Part shown: piece by piece, positions 43,407 through 52,462 of the stretch
Layout of the letters: each line of letters begins with the position of its first letter
How positions within the stretch are numbered: the first letter of the stretch is position 1
From: an uncultured Clostridia bacterium
GTDB lineage: Bacteria > Bacillota > Clostridia > TANB77 > CAG-508
Direction of reading: 5' to 3'
DNA: 52,595 nt
Assembly (NCBI GenBank): GCA_948560265.1
Contig: CAOXTD010000003.1
Coordinates: 76,445 to 129,039 of the forward strand
Position numbers and translations under genes: made by a program
Notes under the pieces: model-generated
What the model was told of the DNA's origin: nothing
Seen by the model: the letters and a program-made list of their open reading frames with translations, nothing else
Databases searched by the model: none

Positions 43407-45182
43407 TTATTTACCTTCTTTTGCTTGATTACTCTCAATATATTCTACGGTTCTTCTAAAGCCTTCTTCTATTGTTATGGTTGGTTTCCAACCTAAAGCT
43501 CTGATTTTCTCACTATTAATGGTTCCTAACTTAAATGGTGCTACTCCTTTTTGGTTTTCCTCTATTTTCATCTCTACTTTCAATTTTCTTTCTGGATATA
43601 GCCCCACTAATAACTCTGCTAATCCCTTTATCGTGATTTTCGCTTGTTCATCAGCAACATTATATGCTATATCATCAGCTTCTAATAACACGAAGAAAAT
43701 TCCTGCTACTACATCTCTAATGTAAGTATAAGTTCTTAGAGACTCACCTGTACTTTTCATTAAAATATTTTGATGTTCCACCACATTTTTTAAGAAGTCA
43801 GCTTGCACTCTTCCATCATGAATTGACATTCCTGGTCCATAGGTATGTGCTGGTCTTACGATTTTTGCATTTACTCCATATTGTTCCCTAAAAGTAACAC
43901 ACATATTTTCAGCAGCTCTTTTTCCTTCTGGATAGCATGACCTTGGAAGTAATGGGTCTATAAATCCATAGGTATCTTCTTTAAACTCTTCTTGCCATTC
44001 ATAAGGTTCTCCATAAACTTCTCTAGAAGAAATAAATACATAAGATTTTGCATTACTCTTTTTAGCTAGTTTTAATGTATTATATGTTCCTAAAGTGTTT
44101 GCCATTAAAGTATCTACTGGTGCATCTTTCATAATCTTAGGACTTGCTGGACTTGCTGCATGAATAATATAGTCTACTTTATCATCATAGTTAATTCTGT
44201 CACATACATCTTGCTCTAACACAATGATATCATCTCTATTTTTTAAATATTCTGTAATTTTATTTCTATCTCTTACTAAAGCAACTATCTTAATATTTAG
44301 AGACCTTAGGTCATTTAATATGGCTAATGTATATAGAAGATAAGTTCCTATCATTCCACTAGCACCTGTAATTAATACAGTAGAATTTTCCAATTTTTTA
44401 AAATTAATAGGATTATCTAAGATATGATTAATATCTTCTTCTATAATTTTGTTTAGCTCATTTTCTGACCTGTATTCATCTTTTTTATATTTGTATAATG
44501 CTTGAATAAGATAATAGTCTGTTGGTGTAGTTACTTTTATATTATTTCTTGGTCCCATTGTCATATGTACAGGGTATCCATTATTTCTCATTAAATTACA
44601 AGAATCTACTGCACCATCATAACCTTTTTCAGTTTGTCTTACCTTTTGATGAACTTCTACAATTTGTCCCAATCTAAAGCATTGTGGCGCTTGGGCAGTA
44701 TACATTTCACTTCTATTTGGTACTTCTTCTACCAATTCTCCATTGCTACTTTGGATAGCAGTCTCAAAGCAAGGCGTTACTGTAATAGAAGTGCCATATT
44801 TTTTAACATCTTCAATATTTTGATTAATTAATTCTTGACTAATAAAAGGTCTTACACCATCATGAATTAATACAATAGAATCTTTTGGGTTTTCTTCATA
44901 AGCAGCATATAAGGCATTAAAAATAGAATCTTGTCCGCTTTCTCCACCTTTTACAATTTTAGCTACCTTTTTAATTCCAGATTGTTCAATTTCCTCTTTT
45001 AAGTAATCAATCCAATCTTCTTTACAAGCAATATAAATTTTATCTATTTGCTTATTAATTTCAAAATTTTCAAGAGTCTTCACAATAATTGTTTTTCCCT
45101 CAATTTTCAAAAATTGTTTTGGTAGTCCATGAGTTTTCATTCTGGTACCACTACCTCCTGCAAAGATAATCGCTATATTCAT
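43407..45182 (-). CDS. Bifunctional cytidylyltransferase / extended SDR oxidoreductase
   Basis: A 591-residue fusion. Residues 1-235 form an IspD/TarI-type cytidylyltransferase (AGGSGTRM, PKQFL, HDGVRPF, and APQCFR). Residues 263-585 form an extended SDR with GASGMIG at 273-279, Ser385/Ser386, and Tyr417-x3-Lys421 (YPEGK), like NAD-dependent sugar epimerases and dehydratases. The pair likely makes a CDP-activated polyol or sugar donor for the adjacent CDP-glycerol-type transferases. The Haemophilus Bcs1 and TarIJ systems also join a cytidylyltransferase to a reductase, but with other reductase types, so the product may be unusual. Its start overlaps the upstream gene by 32 nt. Confidence 0.88.
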   Translation of the reverse strand: MNIAIIFAGGSGTRMKTHGLPKQFLKIEGKTIIVKTLENFEINKQIDKIYIACKEDWIDYLKEEIEQSGIKKVAKIVKGGESGQDSIFNALYAAYEENPKDSIVLIHDGVRPFISQELINQNIEDVKKYGTSITVTPCFETAIQSSNGELVEEVPNRSEMYTAQAPQCFRLGQIVEVHQKVRQTEKGYDGAVDSCNLMRNNGYPVHMTMGPRNNIKVTTPTDYYLIQALYKYKKDEYRSENELNKIIEEDINHILDNPINFKKLENSTVLITGASGMIGTYLLYTLAILNDLRSLNIKIVALVRDRNKITEYLKNRDDIIVLEQDVCDRINYDDKVDYIIHAASPASPKIMKDAPVDTLMANTLGTYNTLKLAKKSNAKSYVFISSREVYGEPYEWQEEFKEDTYGFIDPLLPRSCYPEGKRAAENMCVTFREQYGVNAKIVRPAHTYGPGMSIHDGRVQADFLKNVVEHQNILMKSTGESLRTYTYIRDVVAGIFFVLLEADDIAYNVADEQAKITIKGLAELLVGLYPERKLKVEMKIEENQKGVAPFKLGTINSEKIRALGWKPTITIEEGFRRTVEYIESNQAKEGK

Positions 45183-47919
45183 TCTCTGCTCCTTTCTCTC
45201 CTATATTTTTTTGTTCTTTTTTAATTAATCTATTTTGGATACTTTGATAAATTCTTTCACAATTGTTGTAATCATCATAAGCAAAAAAGTCATTGGCTCT
45301 TCTAATATACTCTTCCTCTATTTTGCATTCTTTCTTCATATACTCACATAAAACATTAACAATTTGGTCATTTGTTTTACAAATTGGTCCAAATCCCATT
45401 GTCTCATAGTCTAATTCACTTGTTTCATAATGTGGTGGCAATTCATCAGGATGATAATACACAATTGGCTTCCTCATATAAGCAAAATCAAATTGTACTC
45501 CTGAATAATCTGTAACCATTAAACTAGCTTCTGTTAACATTTTTTCATAATTCACATTATCTGTTGCTGCTAATAGCTCCACATGATTATTTCTGTCATA
45601 ATCATCAATTTGTGAGCTTGTACATGGATGTAAAACATAAATAATTTTATAACCATATTCCTTGGCTGTACTAATAAGTCTTTCATCATTAATTAATGTA
45701 TTATATATTTTGAAATAGTCTGAATTTTTAAAACTGTCGTTATGCTGTCTCGCTTCCCCATATTTAGGAGAAGGAAGGGTCAAATATCTTCTCCAAGTTG
45801 GCGTAATTAAGATTTGTTTTTGATTTTTATCTTTTAATCCGTCATATCTCGCTAAACCTGTCATTTCTATGTGCTTTTCTTGAAAATCATACATTGCATT
45901 ATTTAACAAATTATGTACTTCATATTTTGAAGCACAGCAATATAATTTGGTATTATCTACTAATCTATTTTGATATTGTGCAATTTCTTGAATAGTCAAA
46001 CCATGTTGTATACATACAATTTCTGCATCAAACAAATCGCAGATATATAATTTTGATTTTTTAGAACTAAAGCCACAGTAAGATATTGCATTAGCATGAG
46101 TAGCTAAGATAACAGTCGCTAATAATGACATTAATTTATGTTTGAAAGTTCCATATAATAAAAGATTAGCATTTTCTTCTCTTTTTAACCTTTCATAATC
46201 TAAGGCTTCTTTCTTGATAACATAATACATCTTTATATCTGAATGATTTTCTTTAACATGTCTATAAATATATTCCCCATTATCTCCTGCTTTATACAAT
46301 TTATCATAAGTAATCCATATTTGCCTATTTTTGTAAAATGGCTTCACTATCCAATAAGCTAGTCTTAATGTAAAATATTTTAAAGTAACTGGTAAATGGT
46401 TGGTTCGCACTATCCTTGCTGCAAAGAACTTTAATTCTTTTGCTATTCCTGAAAATGTTCTTTTTCTTTCAATGGTTAAGTATTCTCTCTTATTGCACAA
46501 ATAATAGGCATTATTTATTTTCCAATAAGAATATCTTGAATTGGTTAAGCGTGCTTGTGGCTTTTCATATCGTATATTCATTTTATATTCTTTTTCTTGA
46601 TAGATAACATAAAATTCTATATTGCCTTTTTGTTCTAGTGGAATATCAATATGGAAAAATATTTTCTTTGCCATAGTTACACCATAGACTTTTACCAGTG
46701 GATAACATTCTGTCTTAATCGCTTTGATTATTTTTCCATTATATTTTGCAATGACTTCTATATCGTCTCTTTTTAGAAAATCTTGCATACTAATTGAAAA
46801 GTCCATATTTAACACTTTATCTTCATAATTGATAGCATACATATTTAATTTTTCTTGTTCTAATTCACTAACTAAATATTCTTTCTTGTTTTCCTGCAAA
46901 TATATCTTTTGGTCAGCTATTGCTATATTGGTCTCTACATTCAATTTCCCATTTTTTAATAAAACAAATTGGTAAGCTAACCACCTTGGCATTTTAAATA
47001 ATAGATACTTGGCCTTTTCTATGATCAAATCTGTATCAATATAGGTTAGCGCAGTCGCTGTACTATCTAAAAAAGCTTGTACTTCTTCTTTATCTAATAA
47101 CATTTTGTTTCTATCATTTAAATTACAATTATATTTTTCATATATATAATATAACATTGCTTCTTGTATAAAAGTTGGAACTTGCCTAGCTTTTTCATGT
47201 ATTTGTGTTAAAAACGGAATTACAAATTGAGTCAGAGATGCCTGATACCACTGTTTTTCATTCTGCATGGTATTTGTTCCAATGTCATCTTCTTTCGGTG
47301 TGGTATAATATACAGATTTATGATTGATTAAATAATAAGATGGGTGCTGTAACAAAATTTCTAGCAATAATTTAATTTTAGCATCTTCAAAATACATTGT
47401 TTCGTCCATTTGCTTGATGTAGTCTTTATGAAAAAAATATGCTGGTAAAACCATTCTTAGCTCTAATGGACTTTCTATTAAATCTATGCTTAAATTTTTA
47501 TTAGAACTAGAACATTTTTTATAGGTCTTTTTTTCTTCGCTTTTTACATAACAAGGTTTCAAACATATTATTTTAGCATGTTCCTTTTGGATATGTTTTT
47601 GTACACTTGCTATTGCACCTTTCTCATATTTTATGCCTTGTTCTGCAAAGCTAATATAATCTCCTGTTGCTTTTTTTAATCCAATATTATATGCTTCATT
47701 TTTACTTTTATTTTTTGCATCTACATAAATAACAGTAGGATATTTTACTAAAACTTCTTCTAGTTCTTTACCTGCTTTATTTCCTTCTGTATTATTTAAT
47801 AAAATAATTTCTATATTTGATTTCACTAAATTAGAAATGGTGTCTTCTATATCTTCACTTGTTTCTAATAGCATTAATATTGAAAATTTATTTTCCACTC
47901 CCTTAAAAGCTCCTTCCAT
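45151..47919 (-). CDS. Glycosyltransferase-2-like / CDP-glycerol glycerophosphotransferase fusion
   Basis: A 922-residue protein. Residues about 10-115 look like a GT2 glycosyltransferase (KSKNEAYNIGLKKATGDYISF), but the usual acidic DSDD motif is replaced by AEQG, so this domain may be inactive. A long middle region (about 130-500) is unassigned. The C-terminal part (about 530-915) is a CDP-glycerol transferase with CIQHGLTIQEIA, YVLHPCTSSQ and LMVTDYSGVQFDFAYMRKP. It probably extends a polyol-phosphate or glycosyl-phosphate polymer. It follows tagH with a 1-nt overlap and overlaps the fusion gene by 32 nt. Confidence 0.88.
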   Translation of the reverse strand: MEGAFKGVENKFSILMLLETSEDIEDTISNLVKSNIEIILLNNTEGNKAGKELEEVLVKYPTVIYVDAKNKSKNEAYNIGLKKATGDYISFAEQGIKYEKGAIASVQKHIQKEHAKIICLKPCYVKSEEKKTYKKCSSSNKNLSIDLIESPLELRMVLPAYFFHKDYIKQMDETMYFEDAKIKLLLEILLQHPSYYLINHKSVYYTTPKEDDIGTNTMQNEKQWYQASLTQFVIPFLTQIHEKARQVPTFIQEAMLYYIYEKYNCNLNDRNKMLLDKEEVQAFLDSTATALTYIDTDLIIEKAKYLLFKMPRWLAYQFVLLKNGKLNVETNIAIADQKIYLQENKKEYLVSELEQEKLNMYAINYEDKVLNMDFSISMQDFLKRDDIEVIAKYNGKIIKAIKTECYPLVKVYGVTMAKKIFFHIDIPLEQKGNIEFYVIYQEKEYKMNIRYEKPQARLTNSRYSYWKINNAYYLCNKREYLTIERKRTFSGIAKELKFFAARIVRTNHLPVTLKYFTLRLAYWIVKPFYKNRQIWITYDKLYKAGDNGEYIYRHVKENHSDIKMYYVIKKEALDYERLKREENANLLLYGTFKHKLMSLLATVILATHANAISYCGFSSKKSKLYICDLFDAEIVCIQHGLTIQEIAQYQNRLVDNTKLYCCASKYEVHNLLNNAMYDFQEKHIEMTGLARYDGLKDKNQKQILITPTWRRYLTLPSPKYGEARQHNDSFKNSDYFKIYNTLINDERLISTAKEYGYKIIYVLHPCTSSQIDDYDRNNHVELLAATDNVNYEKMLTEASLMVTDYSGVQFDFAYMRKPIVYYHPDELPPHYETSELDYETMGFGPICKTNDQIVNVLCEYMKKECKIEEEYIRRANDFFAYDDYNNCERIYQSIQNRLIKKEQKNIGEKGAENEYSDYLCRR

Positions 47920-48656
47920 TATTTCTTTTTGTAGGTCTCCTCATATTTGATAATTGTTTCATCTATTGTCCCATCATAAATTAGTTTTCCATCTTTCATT
48001 AGCAATCCTCTCTTGCAAAATTCTTTTGCCACACTTGTTACATGGGTCACTAATAATAAGGTAATATTATCATTACTGGTAATTTCATTTACTTTTTTAA
48101 CACATTTTCTTTTAAATTCTTCATCACCAACACTTAAAGCTTCATCTACAATTAAAATCTCTGGTCTAATATTTACATTAATGGAAAAGCCTAACCTTGC
48201 CTTCATACCACTTGAATAAGTTCTTACTGGTTGGTCTATATACTCTTCTATTTCAGCAAAATCAATAATTTGTTGTTCTAATTCTCTAATTTCTTTATCT
48301 TTAATTCCTAATAGTTGTCCTTTTAAATAAATATTCTCTCTACCAGTAAATTCTGGGTCAAACCCTGATGTTAGCTCTAACAAAGCACTTACCCTACCAT
48401 TTACTGTTATATCTCCTGTTGTTGGAAAACATACACCTGTTATCATTTTTAAAATAGTAGACTTTCCTGCCCCATTTCTTCCTAATAGTGCTACTGCTTC
48501 TCCTCTTTTTATTTCAAAAGAAACATCATTAACTGCCTTTTTTTCTTTATATTTTATCTTTTTACAAAATGTATATAATAGTCTTTTTTTATCATTTTTA
48601 AATAATTTATACATTTTAGTTACATGGTCAAACTCAATTACAATTTCTTCTTTCAC
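47919..48656 (-). CDS. tagH: Teichoic acid exporter ATP-binding protein TagH
   Basis: A 245-residue ABC ATPase of the polysaccharide/teichoic-acid export class. Walker A is GRNGAGKST (residues 59-67), the signature region is TYSSGMKARLGFS, and Walker B is ILIVDEALSVGDEEF. The SSGMxxRL signature and the -GDEEF- after Walker B are typical of polymer exporters. It pairs with the TagG permease 14 nt upstream and flips the lipid-linked polymer across the membrane. It lacks the C-terminal extension of B. subtilis TagH. Confidence 0.93.
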   Translation of the reverse strand: MKEEIVIEFDHVTKMYKLFKNDKKRLLYTFCKKIKYKEKKAVNDVSFEIKRGEAVALLGRNGAGKSTILKMITGVCFPTTGDITVNGRVSALLELTSGFDPEFTGRENIYLKGQLLGIKDKEIRELEQQIIDFAEIEEYIDQPVRTYSSGMKARLGFSINVNIRPEILIVDEALSVGDEEFKRKCVKKVNEITSNDNITLLLVTHVTSVAKEFCKRGLLMKDGKLIYDGTIDETIIKYEETYKKK

Positions 48657-48670
48657 GATTTCAAACTCCT

Positions 48671-49478
48671 TTAATTTAATACATCTGGAATTTCTTTTCT
48701 TAACTTTTTATAAGTCCAAATTGCTAAAACAAGCAATAGGATAGTAATTACAACAAAATACAAGAATCTTTTTGGTTGCTCCCAAAACCAAGTTTCATTA
48801 ATAAAACAATTTCTAAATCCGTTTGTCAAAAAGGTAACTGGATTTATCATTAACAATTTTTTTATCCACCCTATCTTAATTGTCTCTGGATTCCAAAGAA
48901 TACCTGATAACCAAAAAACAGCTGTTATCATTGATTTTACTAGATTTGCAAAATCCTTGCTCATTGCTGAAAGAAGGGATGCAAATAAACTCCAAATGGT
49001 AAAAAATAAGAACATCAATATCATATAAAATGGTAGTTGCAATAAATAAATACTTGGTGGATATCCCATACCAATAAAAATTCCAATCATAATTGCCATT
49101 AATATAAGGTGAATAATAAATTTTGAAATACTTACAAAGGTAGGAATAGTAGCTATTGGAAATTTCATTTTTGTTACCAAATAGCTATATTTACGTATGG
49201 TATCTGTTCCTGCTGTTAGCATATCATTCATGTAGAACCATGGCATTACTCCAGCAATCAACCACAAAAAGAACGGAAATCCGATTCACATCTTTCCCCG
49301 CTCTTAGTCCAATTGCAAAAGCAAACCAGTACACAAAAATAGTAACAGCAGGTTTAATAATAGCCCATGACCATCCAAGTGCTGCCCCTCTATATGTCTT
49401 TACTAAGTCAGCTTTTGCTAATTTTAAAATTTGTTGTCTATATGTTTTATGTTCTTTTAGTATATTTCCTAATATCAT
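48671..49478 (-). CDS. tagG: Teichoic acid exporter permease TagG, split by a +1 frameshift at CGG
   Basis: Two overlapping frames encode one ABC-2-type permease of about 269 residues. The first frame (from 49478) has the amphipathic N-terminus and TM1 (LGWSWAIIKPAVTIFVYWF). The second (to 48671) has the remaining helices, including PWFYMNDML and VFWLSGILWNP. They join near 49283, where GTG-AAT-CGG-ATT occurs. Skipping the C gives Val-Asn-Gly-Phe-Pro-Phe-Phe-Leu-Trp-Leu, and Gly-x-Pro-Phe there fits my recollection of the family. Without the shift the frame-zero product ends within 20 codons and lacks most of the transporter. It pairs with TagH 14 nt downstream. Confidence 0.85.
49280..49286 (-). 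other. Candidate +1 recoding site in tagG
   Basis: The minus strand reads AAT-CGG-A in the incoming frame and continues GGA-TTT-CCG in the outgoing frame. CGG is codon 66 of the incoming frame. A GGGG run lies about 14 nt upstream, but no comparable element is seen at the other two sites. Confidence 0.6.
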
Positions 49479-49537
49479 AAATGAATTTCTCCTTTTGTAT
49501 TAGCTTTTATCATTTTGCACAATTTTATCATTAATTT

Positions 49538-50569
49538 CTAAATATTACAAGCTTTTTCATATTCTTCTTGGTCTTGTTTCCATTGTTGATAATTCGGATT
49601 ATTTCTATGGTCTGGTAAAGAATAATTTTCCTTCAAATAATTTCCTACGTATTTTGTTACTTTCTTGGCCCCATAAATATTCATATGTATTCCCTTATCG
49701 CTTGTATCTGTTTTCCAATCAATTCCCATTTCACTTACCACTTTATTCAAATCTAAAAATGCCACATTATTTTTAACTGCCCATTTCGTCATTTCTTGTT
49801 GTTTTGTCTTATTCCATACCTTTGGTGCAGGCATTTCTAGCAATAATAATGGAATACCATTTTCTTGACATAACTCTTTTATTTTTAGAAGGTATTCTTC
49901 TGATTCTGGTGTTATCTTATTATTTTTATCTTCTTTCTGTAAATAATTGTTGTTTCCTTTATAAGCCTTCTTTTTCTTGATTAAAACATATCCTTTTTTA
50001 GCATAATGATAATTCTCATTTGCCATTTTAAAATCTTCTTCATCTAGTTCACTCCATCTACTATGATATTTAAAAATAGGAAATAAATAAGAAGCTATTT
50101 CTTCTGTTGTATTTTTTTGTACAGGGTCCATTACTGCCTCTATTTTATTCATACTTAATGGCATATTGTCATACAAATGACTTTTAAAAAATTTGCTTAA
50201 TGGCTTTGCATCAAATGCTTGGTCTGCATTTAATATAATTACTTTGGGCTTTTGATATTTTAAAGCTTCCTTCATACAATAATAACTATCCCAAATTTTT
50301 TGTCCAGGTGAGGCAAAATCATAGCTAGTAAATCCATGTTCTTTCCACATTTCAATAGGTGATATAGATTTATAGATTGAACTTTCTCCTATAAAAATAG
50401 CATCTAAGCTATTTTCTGGTTCATCATAAAATCCTTGTATGATTGCTCGATAAAACCCTTTTTTACTATTCCCTGTTTTAGGTACAAAAAGTGGTGATAG
50501 AAATAAAAATAGCAAAATTCCTACCATAAAAAATATCAGTGCTCTCATTACGATTACTAGTTTTTTCAT
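49538..50569 (-). CDS. Membrane-anchored SGNH-type hydrolase/acyltransferase (DltD-like role)
   Basis: A 343-residue protein with an N-terminal membrane helix (about 5-27) and an extracytoplasmic SGNH-like domain. The nucleophile region is FIGESSIYKS, and the C-terminal Asp and His are in TSDKGIHMNIYGA. I chose the ATG at 50569, which has AGGAGG 5-6 nt upstream; a longer opening into the MBOAT gene is not needed. It follows the MBOAT gene by 22 nt. In Dlt and alginate-acetylation systems, partners of this kind hand the acyl group from the membrane to the polymer. Confidence 0.82.
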   Translation of the reverse strand: MKKLVIVMRALIFFMVGILLFLFLSPLFVPKTGNSKKGFYRAIIQGFYDEPENSLDAIFIGESSIYKSISPIEMWKEHGFTSYDFASPGQKIWDSYYCMKEALKYQKPKVIILNADQAFDAKPLSKFFKSHLYDNMPLSMNKIEAVMDPVQKNTTEEIASYLFPIFKYHSRWSELDEEDFKMANENYHYAKKGYVLIKKKKAYKGNNNYLQKEDKNNKITPESEEYLLKIKELCQENGIPLLLLEMPAPKVWNKTKQQEMTKWAVKNNVAFLDLNKVVSEMGIDWKTDTSDKGIHMNIYGAKKVTKYVGNYLKENYSLPDHRNNPNYQQWKQDQEEYEKACNI

Positions 50570-50591
50570 TTCTCCTCCTACTGTTTTCTCA

Positions 50592-52184
50592 CTAAAATTG
50601 TCCATAAATAAAGTCACTTGCCGCATATCCCGGTCCATAAACTCCAAAAATGATAATGGCAAATAGAATGGCATAATAAAGTAGCCACCTAAAAGGCAAA
50701 TTTTGCTTTGCTATTGTCTCACGAATATGATATCCTTTTTCTTGTAATAATCCCACAACAAACATTAAAATAATTCCTACAATTAGTACAATAAAATCAT
50801 GTGGAATATATCCTATGTTAAATAAACTTCCGTCAAATAGAGAACCAATTCCCTGCCATGTAAAGATAGAACAAAACATCTTCCAAGCATCTAACAATCT
50901 ATGTGACCTAAAAATCATCATTCCGATAAATACTATTATCGTAGTTCTAAACATCTGCCATAATCGATAACTAAAAGCTTTTGTGTTGACCCTTAGAAGA
51001 TTTAAAATTTTATTACTCAACGGCTCTAATAACATTCCTATCATCATAATAATATAGTAATATAATCCATAAAAAATGTATTTCCAACTAGCACCATGCC
51101 AAATGCCATTTCCAAGCCATACAAAAAACAAAGCAAAAGCAGCTGGTATTAATTTTGATAAATATGTATTCTTAAAAATCTTTTTGGCACCATTTGTAAG
51201 GTGCATCGTAAATTTTGAAAAAGAGATTGGATAAAAAATGTAATCTTTTAGCCATGCCCCCAAAGTAATATGCCACCTTCTCCAAAATTCTTGTACTGAA
51301 GTTGAAAAAAATGGTCTTTTAAAGTTTTCTGCCATTTCAATCCCCATCATTTGAGCAGTACCTCTTACAATATCCATACAACCTGAAAATTCTGCATAGA
51401 TTTGTACTGTGTATAGAATAATAGCAAAAATAATTGTAATTCCTGTATAATTCGCATAATGTGCAAATACTTCGTTAACAAATAGACCTGCCCTATCTGC
51501 AATAACCATTTTCTTAAAATAGCCCCATAGCATTAATTGAATACCAAATTTTAAGTTTTTATATTGAAATTTATGTGGCACATATAATTGATGCGCTAAA
51601 TGTTCATATCTTCCAATAGGTCCTTCTACAATTTGTGGAAAGAAAGATACAAATAAAGCTACCCTTCCAATATTTTTATCTGGCTCATATTTTCCTCTAT
51701 ACACATCAATCACATAGCTAACCGCTTGTAAAGTATAGTAAGAAATTCCTAATGGTAATATAAATTTTTGGAATGGTATTTCTATTTGAAAGTGGCATAA
51801 TGCAAATAAACCATTTAAGTTTCCTGCTATAAAATTAAAATATTTCAAGCACGCTAAAAAGCCAAAATTAATTAAAACAGCTAAGAAAACTACCCATTTT
51901 TTCTTTGTTTTGGCTCTATGTTTTATTTTCTTTTTTAATTCTTTTTCTTCAATCTCTTTACATTTATCTTTTGCTTTGTTATCAATTCTTCCTAATAATA
52001 AAGCAGTTAAATAAATAGATACTGTAGTAAATAGTAAAAATACAATTAGTTTATTACTTGCTAGGAAATAATAAATATAACTGGCTATTAATAATACTAC
52101 CCATTTCGCTTTTTTAGGAAAAATGTAATATAAGATACATACTATTGCTACAAAAGCAACAAAATATAATGAATTGATTGACAT
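50592..52184 (-). CDS. MBOAT-family O-acyltransferase (DltB/AlgI-like)
   Basis: A 530-residue membrane protein with about eleven helices. The MBOAT histidine is in GNGIWHGASWKY, and the upstream FWRRWHITLGAWLKDYIFYP motif is characteristic of AlgI/DltB. It moves acyl groups from a carrier across the membrane to a surface polymer. It is preceded by an acyl carrier protein gene (10 nt) and a ligase, and followed by an SGNH protein, together forming a Dlt-like set. Whether D-alanine or another acyl group is moved is not shown. Confidence 0.93.
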   Translation of the reverse strand: MSINSLYFVAFVAIVCILYYIFPKKAKWVVLLIASYIYYFLASNKLIVFLLFTTVSIYLTALLLGRIDNKAKDKCKEIEEKELKKKIKHRAKTKKKWVVFLAVLINFGFLACLKYFNFIAGNLNGLFALCHFQIEIPFQKFILPLGISYYTLQAVSYVIDVYRGKYEPDKNIGRVALFVSFFPQIVEGPIGRYEHLAHQLYVPHKFQYKNLKFGIQLMLWGYFKKMVIADRAGLFVNEVFAHYANYTGITIIFAIILYTVQIYAEFSGCMDIVRGTAQMMGIEMAENFKRPFFSTSVQEFWRRWHITLGAWLKDYIFYPISFSKFTMHLTNGAKKIFKNTYLSKLIPAAFALFFVWLGNGIWHGASWKYIFYGLYYYIIMMIGMLLEPLSNKILNLLRVNTKAFSYRLWQMFRTTIIVFIGMMIFRSHRLLDAWKMFCSIFTWQGIGSLFDGSLFNIGYIPHDFIVLIVGIILMFVVGLLQEKGYHIRETIAKQNLPFRWLLYYAILFAIIIFGVYGPGYAASDFIYGQF

Positions 52185-52194
52185 TGTTTTTCTC

Positions 52195-52419
52195 CTAATC
52201 CTCTAATTTTTGAATTAGCTCATACATAGCTTGTACGGAATTGAAGTTTTCTGGAACAATATCACCCGCTCCTATTTCAATGTCAAATTCATCATTGATT
52301 GCTGATACAATAGACACAATATCAAAAGAGTCTAATTCTTCATTGTCTATTAAATGTTCATTTCCTTCAAAGTTCACTTCTGGCTTGATTTTCTTTAATA
52401 ATTTTAGTAATTCCTCCAT
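52195..52419 (-). CDS. Acyl/D-alanyl carrier protein (DltC-like)
   Basis: A 74-residue carrier protein of the ACP fold. Ser31 in NEELDSFDIVSIV is the phosphopantetheine attachment site. Size and helices match DltC. It lies between the adenylating ligase and the MBOAT gene, so it probably carries the acyl group from one to the other. It is not the fatty-acid ACP of the FAS operon. Confidence 0.9.
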   Translation of the reverse strand: MEELLKLLKKIKPEVNFEGNEHLIDNEELDSFDIVSIVSAINDEFDIEIGAGDIVPENFNSVQAMYELIQKLED

Positions 52420-52462
52420 TTTCTCTTCTAACCTCTTTCGGTTAGTTTCGCCCCCATTTCTT

